Shown piece after piece: positions 52,131-61,199 of a DNA stretch of 64,000 bases. Position 1 is the stretch's first letter. The number at the start of each line of letters is the position of its first letter. A model generated the notes under the pieces. The model worked only from the letters and a program-made list of their open reading frames with translations, was not told the DNA's origin and did not search any database. The stretch is taken from positions 124,001-188,000 of the forward strand of contig CAVYZX010000025.1 in the NCBI GenBank assembly GCA_963773035.1. The letters are read 5' to 3'. The position numbers and the translations under genes are program-made. The DNA comes from CAVRXZ01 sp963773035. Lineage in GTDB: Bacteria; Acidobacteriota; Vicinamibacteria; Vicinamibacterales; CAVVIG01.

Positions 52131-55100
52131 ATGCGTCTTCCGATTCTGGGCCCCGGGAACTTCCAGCAGGCATGTTCCCAGCGCAGGAATCCACCCCGAA
52201 TCCTTGCAGCGCTTGTGCTTGCCGCGGCAGTCGGCGTGTTCGGAGCCGTTCGAATGAGCGCCCAGCCCGTGCCGCCGGTGATCATCACGAACGTTGGGCT
52301 CTCGGCCAGTTGCCCGCTGACTCTGGGCACATCGGCCATTTGGTTTGTGTCGGCGGTCGGGGGGACCGCGCCGCTGCAGTTCAAGTTCTGGCTGCATGAC
52401 GAGACGTCCGGCACCTGGACGCTGCTGCAAGACTATTCGACGTCGAGCATCGCGTTCTGGCAACCTGCCAGTGCCGGTACCTTCAGTTTGCAGGTGTGGG
52501 TCCGCTCGGCCGGCTCCTCGGCGAACTACGAGGCGTGGCAGAACAGCGCGGTCTGTTCCGTGGTTGACTTCCTTCCCACGACCGTAACCAGCCTGACGGC
52601 GACTCCCTCGCCCGGCGCGGTCGCCACGCCCGTGACGTGGACGGCAACGGCTACCGGCGGTATACCGCCGCTGCAATACAAGTTCTGGATTCGGGACGAA
52701 ACGACCGGCGCATGGTCGGTCCTGCAAGAATACAGCCCGCAGATCAGGCGCCCTGGACGCCGAGCGCAGCCGGCGCGTACACCGTGCAGGTCTGGGTGCG
52801 CTCCGCCCAATCGCCGGGACCGGCTGAGGCGTGGCGGAACAGCTCGTATCTCGTGGCAATGCCGGGCACGACGACCCGCGCGAGCGTGGCCACCGGCGGG
52901 ACGGAAGCGAACAACCCAAGCGAACTGCCGTCGGTTAGCGCCGATGGGCGATTCGTCTCGTTCTTTTCCGGTGCGTCGAATCTCGTGGCGGGCGACACGA
53001 ACGGCAATCCGGACGTGTTCGTGCGAAACCTGGCCGACGGCACGATCGAGCGTATCAGCGTAGCTACCGATGGCACACAGGCTGCCGGCTCAAGCGACTA
53101 CTCTTCGATTAGTGCCGACGGCCGGTTCGTCGCGTTCTACTCAACCGCCACCAACCTGGTGAACGGCGACACGAACGCGACGTCCGACATCTTCGTGCGC
53201 GACCGGCAGACCAACACGACGACGCGGGTCAGCGTTGCTGATAATGGAACGCAGGGCAACGGCTCTTCCGATACACCCTCGATCAGCGCGGACGGCCGGT
53301 TCGTTGCGTTCTCCTCTACCGCGTCGAATCTGGTGAGCAACGATACCAACGGTCTTCTGGATGTCTTCGTCCACGACCGTCAGTCGAAGACGACCGAGAG
53401 GGTGAGCGTGCCGAGTGCTGGGGGTCAAGCGAATGGCGTCAGCGCCTGGCCTTCGATCAGCGCCGATGGCCGGTTCGTCGCCTTTCTTTCCAGCGCCAGC
53501 AACCTCGTGAGCGGGGACACGAATGGGTTCGATGACGTCTTCGTCCGCGATCGGCAGACCGGAACCACCGGACTGATCAGCAAGGGCTTGGGCGGCGCTG
53601 CTGCGAACGGTTCAAGTAATTCGCCCTCGATCAGCGCTGATGGCCGCTACGTCGCGTTCTCGTCCTTGGCCAGCAACCTGGTGAGCGGCGACACGAACGG
53701 GGGAACCGATGTCTTCGTGTACGACCGGCAGACCGCGGCGATAATCCTGGCGAGCGTGGCCGCTGACGGTACTCAGGGCAACGGCTCGTCCGACTCTCCC
53801 TCAATCAGTGCCGACGGCCGCTTCGTCACGTTTTCCTCCGACGCGACGAATCTCGTATCCCCGGACACAAACGGATTCAGGGATGTCTTCGTTTACGATC
53901 GCGCGACCAGCACGACGGCGCGCGTGAGCGTGGCTAGCGACGGCACTCAGAGCAACGACACCAGCCACCCCAGCTTTCTCGGGAGAAGCATCAGCGGCGA
54001 TGGCCGGATCGTCGCGTTCGCTTCATGGGCGTCGAATCTGATCGCCGGAGACGCGAACGGCACAGTCGACGTGTTCGTTCGGCAGCGTGGCGAGACAAAC
54101 ACCCCCACGGTCTTGCTGGTCTCGCCAGAGGTGGTTGCTGGAGTCAGCGGCACCAATGTCGTCTGGACCGCGTACGCGACCGGCGGCACAGCCGCTCTGG
54201 AGTACAAGTTCTGGCTGTACAACTCCACTGTGAGGACGTGGACGCTTTTGAGGGACTACGCGTCCGGCGGGCCGTCGGCGGCGTGGACGCCCAGCGCACC
54301 GGGAGCTTACCTGGTTCAGACGTGGGTCCGCTCCTCGGGTTCGTCAGCTGAGTTTGAGGCGTCGGCGAATAGCGCGCTGCTGTTGATCCCGCCCCTTACT
54401 GCGGCGACGGTCACGTCCGTGACGCACAACGTCGGTTGTCCTGCGCTGGTCGGACGATGGATCACGACCACCGCGACCGCCGTCGGCGGTGCCCCGCCGC
54501 TGCAGTACAAGTTCTGGCGGCTCGACGGAAAAGGCGGCGGGGGGGTGCTTCAGGAATACAGCTCCAACAACCGCGTAAGCTGGCTGCCCCCGCCGACCGG
54601 CACGTTTAGCATACAGGCCTGGGTCCGCTCGGCCGGGTCAACGGCGTTGTATGAGGCCTGGCTGAACAGCGCTCCATGTGCGGTCACAGCTCCCGTGCGG
54701 GTTGCTGCAGTGACGCTGATTCGGAGTCCATTTACGTCGCCGGTGAGCGCCGGAGTCGGTGTGGTGTGGATTGCTACAGCGACCGGCGGCAGCCCTCCAA
54801 TCGAGTACAAGTTCTGGCTCCGAAACGACGCGACTGGCGTTTGGTCGATGATCCAAGACTACGGGCCTTCGAACAGGACGTCCCCGGTTCTGGCCCCCGG
54901 CGCCTACTTGATGGAGGTGTGGGCCCGCGCGCAGGGATCGAGTGCGCCCTACGAGGCATGGGCCGACCTGCCGATCAGGGTAGTGCCGGCGCAAACCACG
55001 CGGGCCAGTGTTGCGACTGACGGCAGCCAGGCGGTTGGCTCCAGTGATCGGGCTACCATCAGCGCCGACGGCCGGTTCGTCGCCTTCGACTCGGACGCGA

Positions 55101-56485
55101 GCAATCTGGTCGCCGGGGACACGAACGGCGAGTGGGACGTCTTCGTGCGCGATCGGCAAACGTCAACCACAACGCGCTTGAGCGTGGCGACGGGCGGTGC
55201 CGAAGGCGCCGGATCGAGCTTCGGCGCAGCAATCAGCGCCGATGGACGCTTTGTCGCGTTCGCATCCGATGCTCCCAATCTGGTTGCAGGCGACACGAAC
55301 AGCGCAACCGACGTGTTCGTGCACGACCGCCTGACCGCCACCACCACGCGGGTCAGCGTTGCCACAGGCGGCGCGCAGGCAAACGGCTCGAGCTTCACTC
55401 CGGCGATCAGCGCGGACGGGCGATTCGTGGCCTTTGCATCGGACGCGACAAATCTTGCCGCCGGGGATACGAACGGAGTCAGCGATATCTTCGTGGCCGA
55501 TCGACAAGCCGGAACGACAACCCGTGTCAGCGTGAATACTAATGGCCTTCAGGCGAACGGCGGCAGCTACGCTCCTGCCATCAGCGCCGACGGGCAATTC
55601 GTCGCCTTCGATTCTGACGCGTCGAATCTGGTGGCTGGCGACACGAACGGCTTCTCCGACGTAATCATTCGCGACCGACAGGCGGGGACGACAACGCTCG
55701 TAAGCGTGAGGAGCGGCGGCCTTCAGGGCAATGGCAACAGCTACTCGCCGTCGATCAGCGCAAACGGCCAGCTGGTGGCCTTCGATTTGGCCGCGCCCGA
55801 TCTCGTCAGCAACGACACCAACGGAACCTGGGACGTGTTCGTGTGGAACCGGTTGACCGGTACGACGACTCGAATCAGCGTGAGCGATGCGGGCGGTCAG
55901 GGAAGCGGCGCGAGTTGGGGCCGGTCGATCAGCGCTGACGGACGATTCGTCAGTTTCAACTCGACAGCTTCCAACCTGGTCAGCGGCGATACCAACGCGA
56001 CCTGGGACGTGTTCCTCCGCGATCTGCAGGCCGGAACGACACGGCGCGTGAGCATTGGGCCGACGTCGAGCGACGGCCAGGCGAACGGCGCGAGCTATGG
56101 TCCGTCGCTCAGCGGTGATGGTCGCCTCATTGTGTTTACGTCGCTCGCCACCTTCCTCGTCAGTGGCGATACGAACGGCACGTCGGACATCTTCGTTCGC
56201 GACACAGGCGAGCCAGGGGCTCCGACCGTACTGCTGGTCTCGTATGCGGGCGGCAACTGGACGATCTACGCGTCTGGGGGAAGTGCCGCGCTCGAATACA
56301 AGTTCTATCTCTACAATTCCGCGACGGCGAACTGGACGTTGCTGCGAGATTGGGGAAGCGCGAATACCGCCGCCTGGACACCCCCAGGTCCCGGCACTTA
56401 TGTCCTGCAGGGATGGATACGAGTGGTCGGATCCTCGACGACTAATGACGCGTGGCTGAACAGCGCGCCGCTTGTCGTCCCTTGA
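52131..56485 (+). CDS. Giant secreted protein: Ig-like modules and two seven-repeat PD40 propellers
   Basis: Starting at ATG 52131, a signal segment (RILAALVLAAAVGVFGAV) precedes two Ig-like modules (landmarks PPLQYKFWIRDETTGAW, QVWVRSAGSS, YEAW). Seven PD40-type blades follow (each with SISADGRFVAF and NLVSGDTNG, DVFVRDRQ), then three more Ig-like modules, a second set of seven blades and one last Ig-like module. In both propellers the seventh blade is the variant SxSGDGR. The total is about 1450 residues. One single-base loss near 52738, in the second Ig-like module, separates the first 200 residues; after that the frame is intact for 3.7 kb. DTNG-x2-D loops could bind calcium. It is probably an exported or surface binding protein, perhaps polysaccharide- or protein-binding; no catalytic motif is visible. 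Confidence 0.8.
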
Positions 56486-56524
56486 TCGAAGGTGAGTGGC
56501 GAGCGCAAGAGGGCATTGTTTAGC

Positions 56525-56920
56525 TCAGCTGGCTCGACGCGTCTTCGGCGTTCGACGTGAACGGCGGCGGCCGCTTGCTTTCGAGGTCACAAACTTCCAC
56601 GACATGCCCAAGAGATCTCGCAACGCGTCGGGGTGGATAGCCGACAGTCGCACGAGCACGACCGGATAGTTCACGTAGTGGTCGGTCAGGTAGTAGGTCT
56701 CGGGCTCGGCTGCCATCAGTTCGGCACGCTGGTCGAAATCGATTCGAACGGCAAGAGTGTTTGGCTCGGCCGACTTGTGAATGGCGACACACGCCATCAG
56801 ACTCCCACGAATCTTCAGGGCCGGTGAACCCCAGGTGATGCTCGCTTCCACATTTGGAAGAGCGAGAGCAAGTCGCCGGACTGTATCGAAATTGACCTTC
56901 GTCCGTGGCATTCTTCTCAT
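56525..56920 (-). CDS. MmcQ/YjbR family protein
   Basis: The 131-residue protein has the YjbR fold features: VRRLALALPNVEASITWGSP, PNTLAVRIDFDQRAELMAAE and TYYLTDHYVNYPVVLVRLS. These small proteins resemble a DNA-binding double-wing fold, but function is unknown. The ATG at 56920 (MRRMPRTKVNFDTV) is preferred over longer upstream frames that overlap the next, divergent gene; a second ATG three codons later is possible. A second, different YjbR protein is encoded at 63511. It ends in a basic tail (SGRRRSRRTPKTRRAS). Confidence 0.8.
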   Translation of the reverse strand: MRRMPRTKVNFDTVRRLALALPNVEASITWGSPALKIRGSLMACVAIHKSAEPNTLAVRIDFDQRAELMAAEPETYYLTDHYVNYPVVLVRLSAIHPDALRDLLGMSWKFVTSKASGRRRSRRTPKTRRAS

Positions 56921-57002
56921 CCCTGAACAGAGGACCGTCCTCGCAAGTGTATTATCCGATATCGCACAGACGTCGCGTGTCGCAGGCTTCTGAGGTCGTC
57001 CC

Positions 57003-57671
57003 ATGTTGACGCTGCTGATGACGGGATTCGTTCTGGGCCTGGTGTTCAACGTCACGCCTGGTCCAGTCTTCGCCGAGACGGTTCGTCAGGGCGTGCGCGG
57101 CGGCTTCCGATCCGCGCTGGCCGTGCAGATTGGTTCTCTCGTCGGTGACGTAACCTGGGCGGCCATCGGTTTGGTCGGCATCGGGCTGCTCTTGCAGCTG
57201 GAATCGCTTCGCGGTCCCATCAGTGTTGCCAGCATGGTCTATCTCTTGTGGCTTGCGCGCGGCGCATGGCAGGCCAGTCGCGGAGAGTTCGCGATTAACA
57301 CGACCGCCAATGAGATCGATCACCGGCAGGCCCTGCGTTCCGGCGTCCTGCTGTCGCTGACCAACGCACAAAACGTTGCATATTGGGCGGCGATCGGCAG
57401 CGCTCTCGGCGCGATCGGCGTGAAGGAACCGACCGTCAGGGACAACCTTGTATTCTTCACGGGCTTCATGGGCTCGTGCACGTTGTGGGCGTTTGTCGTC
57501 TCCGCGTTGCTGGATCGCATGTTCCGCCGTCTGTCGGTCCGCTGGGCGCGGCTGACGTATCGTGCATGCGCGATTGCCTTTCTGATGCTGGCGTTGTCCC
57601 TCGTGCGTCAATTCCTCGTGCCCCGTCAGCCGCCGGCCGTTCAGGCACCGCAGACAATGGGCGAGCCGTAG
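57003..57671 (+). CDS. LysE/RhtB family transporter
   Basis: The 222-residue inner-membrane protein has six hydrophobic segments and the family start TGFVLGLVFNVTPGPVFAE (the NxTPGP motif), with GGFRSALAVQIGSLVGDVTW. Later features are LRSGVLLSLTNAQNVAYWAAI and a final helix near FLMLALSLVRQFLV. LysE/RhtB proteins export lysine, homoserine, threonine or related compounds; the substrate is unknown. ATG 57003 is 82 bases from the divergent YjbR start. The GNAT gene follows in 15 bases, suggesting an operon. Confidence 0.88.
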   Translation: MLTLLMTGFVLGLVFNVTPGPVFAETVRQGVRGGFRSALAVQIGSLVGDVTWAAIGLVGIGLLLQLESLRGPISVASMVYLLWLARGAWQASRGEFAINTTANEIDHRQALRSGVLLSLTNAQNVAYWAAIGSALGAIGVKEPTVRDNLVFFTGFMGSCTLWAFVVSALLDRMFRRLSVRWARLTYRACAIAFLMLALSLVRQFLVPRQPPAVQAPQTMGEP

Positions 57672-57686
57672 CCGAAGGAGGAGGAT

Positions 57687-58271
57687 GTGGGATCGCCCAC
57701 CGTCAAAACCATCACGATGGCCGACGAGGTTCCAGCCATCGACACCGTCGTCCTGGCATTCGCCGGGGATCCTATTGCGCGCTGGAGCTGGCCTCACTCA
57801 CATCAGTACCTGACGAGCATGCCGAGTCTCGTCCGGGCGTTCGGCGGAAATGCGTTTTCGCACAGCGGCGCGTATTGCACGGATGACTACATCGGCGTCG
57901 CGCTCTGGCTGCCACCAGGAGTGCAGCCGAACGAGCAAACGCTGACCGAGATTATCGAGAGCACGGTCTCGGCCTCCCTTCGCGCCGACGCGTTCGGCAT
58001 GTTCGAACAGATGGCTTCCTACCATCCGAGTGCGCCGCACTGGTATCTCCCGCTGATCGGCGTGGATCCGGCGCATCAGGGCAAGGGTCACGGCGATGCG
58101 CTGATGACCTACGCGCTCCAGCGGTGCGATCACGATCATCTCGCCGCCTACTTGGAGTCGACAAACCCTCGAAACATTCCGCTGTACCAGCGCCACGGCT
58201 TCGAGGTCCTCGGGACCATTCAAATCGGTTCGTCGCCACCGCTCGTCCCGATGTTGCGGGGACCTCGTTAG
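57687..58271 (+). CDS. GNAT family N-acetyltransferase
   Basis: The 194-residue protein shows the acetyl-CoA-binding motif LIGVDPAHQGKGHGDALM, the late strand LAAYLESTNPRNIPLYQRHG and FEVLGTI. The N-terminal half (VPAIDTVVLAFAGDPIARWS) and the length fit GNAT acetyltransferases that act on small amines or toxins. The start is GTG 57687 with AAGGAGGAGG eight bases before, one of the strongest Shine-Dalgarno sites in the window. It follows the exporter gene, but no common substrate can be named. Confidence 0.87.
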   Translation: MGSPTVKTITMADEVPAIDTVVLAFAGDPIARWSWPHSHQYLTSMPSLVRAFGGNAFSHSGAYCTDDYIGVALWLPPGVQPNEQTLTEIIESTVSASLRADAFGMFEQMASYHPSAPHWYLPLIGVDPAHQGKGHGDALMTYALQRCDHDHLAAYLESTNPRNIPLYQRHGFEVLGTIQIGSSPPLVPMLRGPR

Positions 58272-58378
58272 TGGGATGGAGAAGAACGAACCCGCCGAGG
58301 ACGCTGAGCACGCCGAGGTGGAGGGTCAGGCTGAACGGTTACACTTACCGCGGCACATCTGTTGAAAGTAAGCGACGC

Positions 58379-58700
58379 ATGAAAGCTGCCCTCGCAGCAG
58401 GGTTGATGACCGTGGCCCTCAGTGCCGTGCTGTCGGCTCAGTGGCTGCGCCAACCAACCGCCAGTATTCCGCGGACAGCCGATGGCAAGCCGAATCATCT
58501 GCACCGGCCCCGCAAACCGCTGACGGCAAGCCTGACCTGTCCTTCCACTCGTCCCCCTGTCGAGAAACGTCTTTTCTCCGCGTCTGCTCGGGTCTTATGA
58601 GTTCGTCGCCGACGAGCGCGGCGTGGTTACGCACCTAATTGCCCACACGACGGAGGGCAATACCAAGGCTGTTCGAACGCCGGGGAATGGGCAGCGTTAA
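58379..58700 (+). pseudogene. Composite remnant: secreted-protein start joined to an unrelated protein end
   Basis: The frame from ATG 58379 gives a signal peptide (KAALAAGLMTVALSAVLSAQ) and PTASIPRTADGKP, the usual start of a secreted family. A shift near 58497 leads to ESSAPAPQTADGKPDLS, the second half of the duplicated motif. After about 58585 the DNA instead reads SYEFVADERGVVTHLIAHTT and EGNTKAVRTPGN, ending at TAA 58698-58700. That resembles the C-terminus of a serine-hydrolase-type protein. The two parts look like the front of one gene and the back of another joined by a deletion. Confidence 0.5.
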
Positions 58701-59010
58701 CCCACGAAGCACGCAGAGCAAATCATTAGCCTTTACGATCTCTGCGATCCCTGCGTTGAATGAGTCTCTGCGCCCTCTGCCTGCTCTGCGCCGTCTTTGC
58801 CGCCGAGGCAGCAGAGTTTGCTGAGGACGGATCAAACGCAGAGCCCGCGAAGCACGCAGAGCAAGTAATCAGCCTTTGCGGTTTCTGCGATCTCCGCGTT
58901 GAATGAGTCTCTGGCGCCCTCTGCCTGCTCTGCGCCGTCTTCGCCGCCGAGGCAGCAGAGCTCGCTGAGGACGGATCAAACGCAGAGCCCGCGAAGCACG
59001 CAGATAACGG
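58690..59010. repeat. Tandem 143-bp repeat array with GCAGAG/CTCTGC arms, locus 2
   Basis: The family seen at 42372 recurs here as two longer units starting at GCCGCCGAGGCAGCAGAG (about 58800 and 58943, period 143). They contain ACGGATCAAACGCAGAGCCC, GCGAAGCACGCAGAGCAA and then CTCTGC-rich segments (GTCTCTGCGCCCTCTGCC, CTGCTCTGCGCCG). A leading partial unit (CACGAAGCACGCAGAGCAAA) starts at about 58700. Each unit has facing arms that can fold. Confidence 0.8.
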
Positions 59011-59041
59011 CGGGTCAAACGGCGCGCCCCGCGAGGCTGCC

Positions 59042-59782
59042 TCAACGCTTGCGTGGAGTCGCGTACACCTCGATCCATGAGACGTTGGAGCAGCCGGCAA
59101 AACCGTGTCCGCCGCCGGGCATGAGATCGACGAAACCGATCTCGTCCACGCGGCTGAGGTCCGGGTTTCCGACTTCCTTCAACGTGACGACCTTCACCGG
59201 ATCGAGCTGAAACCAGCGCTGATCGTCGAACGTCACCTCGGACACCACGAAATTGCCAGAGAAGGCGTTGGATCCCACCATCGGCCTCTGCGGGCTCGTG
59301 AACGTTTGGCTGCCGACCAGCAGTGTGCCGTCCGCAAGCTTCACGACCGGGTGCAGCACGTGCAGGTTCTCCGTGCGCGTCCTCCAGCGCATCCTCGTCA
59401 GTCCCGTCAGATCGAGGTAGGCGTTCTTGTGTCGCAGCGTCAGTGCCACAGGCGAGGTCGTGAAGCCGGTCCATAGGTCGGGGATGCCGTTGTGCTCGGT
59501 CACTTGTATGTTGTGCGCATCCGTGCCGTAGAGCCGCAGCTCCAGGTCCGGGTTGGTCACGGCCTGCGGCGTAATGCGGCGATTCTCGTCATTGAGCGGC
59601 CCCGTATGGGGCGGCTGCTGCCAGCCCTCGCGGAACAGCAGCGGCGGCGTCAGTGCCTCATGCTCCAAAACACCGGGGCTCAGGGCGCCTGTCTGCGCGA
59701 GAGCGTTGCGCGCGCCGCACGCGAGCAGCGCGATCGAGCCTGCGATGGCCCACGCACGGGTACTGAAGAAAGTCGAGATCAT
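59042..59782 (-). CDS. Secreted protein of unknown function
   Basis: I do not recognise the family. The 246-residue product starts with a signal peptide (ISTFFSTRAWAIAGSIALLA, then CGARNALAQ). A Cys followed by Gly-Ala near the cleavage region leaves open a lipoprotein. The mature part is beta-rich with Trp motifs such as GIPDLWTGFTTSPVALTLR, RWFQLDPVKVVTLKEVGNPD and a final GCSNVSWIEVYA. Such beta-sandwich patterns recall carbohydrate-binding or DUF-type domains, but nothing is specific. The ATG 59782 has GGGAGGGCACC before it. It is divergent from the ECF sigma gene. Confidence 0.6.
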   Translation of the reverse strand: MISTFFSTRAWAIAGSIALLACGARNALAQTGALSPGVLEHEALTPPLLFREGWQQPPHTGPLNDENRRITPQAVTNPDLELRLYGTDAHNIQVTEHNGIPDLWTGFTTSPVALTLRHKNAYLDLTGLTRMRWRTRTENLHVLHPVVKLADGTLLVGSQTFTSPQRPMVGSNAFSGNFVVSEVTFDDQRWFQLDPVKVVTLKEVGNPDLSRVDEIGFVDLMPGGGHGFAGCSNVSWIEVYATPRKR

Positions 59783-59956
59783 GGTGCCCTCCCGGAGGAT
59801 TGGAAACATCAGGCCGACGTGTCCGATTTGACGCCAGACTCTGGGAATACTAGATCTGCGACGTAGCCCTTGAGCTGAAATATTCTCGCCACGCCCTGGT
59901 GAGACTTGTCGATAGGGGACTGTCAGAATCTTGTTCCGCTGGCGACTACCTAGGCC

Positions 59957-60541
59957 ATGGGCGATCTCCAGAAGCCGCGCTCGAATGGGACGGCAATGAC
60001 GCCGAGCGCGCGAGACGCGGACCAAGATGCGTTGTACACGAGAGTGGCCGCCGAGTTCGGGCCACCTTTGGCCCGTCTGGCTGGGGCCTATGAATCGGAT
60101 TCATCACGTCGGCAAGATCTTCTACAGGAGTTGCATTTCGCGGTGTGGCGCAGTTTGGCCACCTTCAGAAATCAGTGCTCCCTACGTACTTGGGTCTATC
60201 GGGTAGCACACAACGCGGCAACGACTTACGTACGCAAGCAGCGAAGAAGTAGGCGCATTCGTCTCGCAAGTCTCGAAGATCTCGACGAATCAGTTCAGGA
60301 GCACGATGTCGAACGTATGGTCGATGAGACGCATGTACGTCGAAAGATCAAGGATCTGATCGAACAACTCAAACCTGTCGATCGAGATGTCCTCCTGCTC
60401 TATTTGGAAGGACTGAAAGCAGCGGAGATCGCCGAAGTGGTTGGCATATCGCCGGGAAACGTAGCCCAAAAGGTCCATCGAGCACAGAAATACTTGAAGG
60501 CGCATTTTCAAAGCGGTGAGAGTCATGAACGAGACCAATGA
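59957..60541 (+). CDS. ECF-type RNA polymerase sigma factor
   Basis: The 194-residue protein has sigma region 2 (LQELHFAVWRSLATFRNQ, then LRTWVYRVAHNAATTYVRKQ) and region 4 with a helix-turn-helix (AAEIAEVVGISPGNVAQKVH). There is no sigma region 1 or 3, so it is an extracytoplasmic-function type. It probably switches on a small regulon in response to an envelope signal. The start is ATG 59957 or the ATG at 59996, which begins nearer the conserved part. The next gene overlaps it by 17 bases and encodes a membrane protein, the usual place for an anti-sigma factor. Confidence 0.88.
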   Translation: MGDLQKPRSNGTAMTPSARDADQDALYTRVAAEFGPPLARLAGAYESDSSRRQDLLQELHFAVWRSLATFRNQCSLRTWVYRVAHNAATTYVRKQRRSRRIRLASLEDLDESVQEHDVERMVDETHVRRKIKDLIEQLKPVDRDVLLLYLEGLKAAEIAEVVGISPGNVAQKVHRAQKYLKAHFQSGESHERDQ

Positions 60542-61100
60542 AGACCAGATTCAGTCGAGCTGGAAATCGCAACCGATCTCGACCGTGTCGATGACACCGC
60601 AACAGATGCGAGCACGTGCGGCGCAGTTTGTTACGGAGACGCGCAGACGGAATCGGAGCGACTTCGTGCCGTTCTCCATAGTTGCGTTCATCGCCGGCGT
60701 TGGAGCCTTCACGCCCCAAAGTGCACTGGTGCGGGCGGGAGGAGTGCTGTTGGCGCTGTGGGCAGTGATCGGTCTGTATAGTGTTCGGCGGTTCCACGGG
60801 TTGACGGCGCCGCTGTCAACGGAAGCGAACGCCAGCACCTGTGTGGCGTGGTATCAACGGCAGCTCGAAAGGCAGCGAGACGTTGCGCTGTCGAGGCCAT
60901 GGGGAATCGCGCTTGCTCTGCCAGGGGTCGGGCTCCTTTTAATCGGGTACGTCGAACGCGGTGTGCCCTGGACTGTTTCGGTCATCCTCGGTGGCGTGGG
61001 TCTTTTTCTCGGCGTGGCGGCCATCATTCATGGCAGGATTCTGGCGGGAAGATGGCAGCAGGAGATCGACTCGCTTCAGAACCTGAAACGCGACGTATGA
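60525..61100 (+). CDS. Membrane protein, probable partner of the ECF sigma factor
   Basis: The 191-residue product starts at ATG 60525. A short cytosolic start with NEDQIQSSWKSQPISTVSMT and an Arg-rich stretch (VTETRRRNRSDF) precedes two hydrophobic pairs (VPFSIVAFIAGVGAFTP and LVRAGGVLLALWAVIGLY, then WGIALALPGVGLLLIGY and VSVILGGVGLFLGVAAI). There is no zinc anti-sigma (HCC) motif. Position and overlap suggest that it controls the sigma factor, but the sequence itself does not prove this. Confidence 0.65.
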   Translation: MNETNEDQIQSSWKSQPISTVSMTPQQMRARAAQFVTETRRRNRSDFVPFSIVAFIAGVGAFTPQSALVRAGGVLLALWAVIGLYSVRRFHGLTAPLSTEANASTCVAWYQRQLERQRDVALSRPWGIALALPGVGLLLIGYVERGVPWTVSVILGGVGLFLGVAAIIHGRILAGRWQQEIDSLQNLKRDV

Positions 61101-61199
61101 GGTGATAACGGAATCGGACCCAACGGTGGCCCGCCATGTGAATAGGTCTATGCTGTCGTCGCACCGGTCTTGTTGACAGGCTCTAAGGGCGTGAAGGTC

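Noticed and set aside
36301..52740. Programmed frameshifting as the cause of the many frame changes
   Set aside because: No slippery heptamer or common site is seen at the breaks, and the families involved do not use frameshifting, apart from some transposases.
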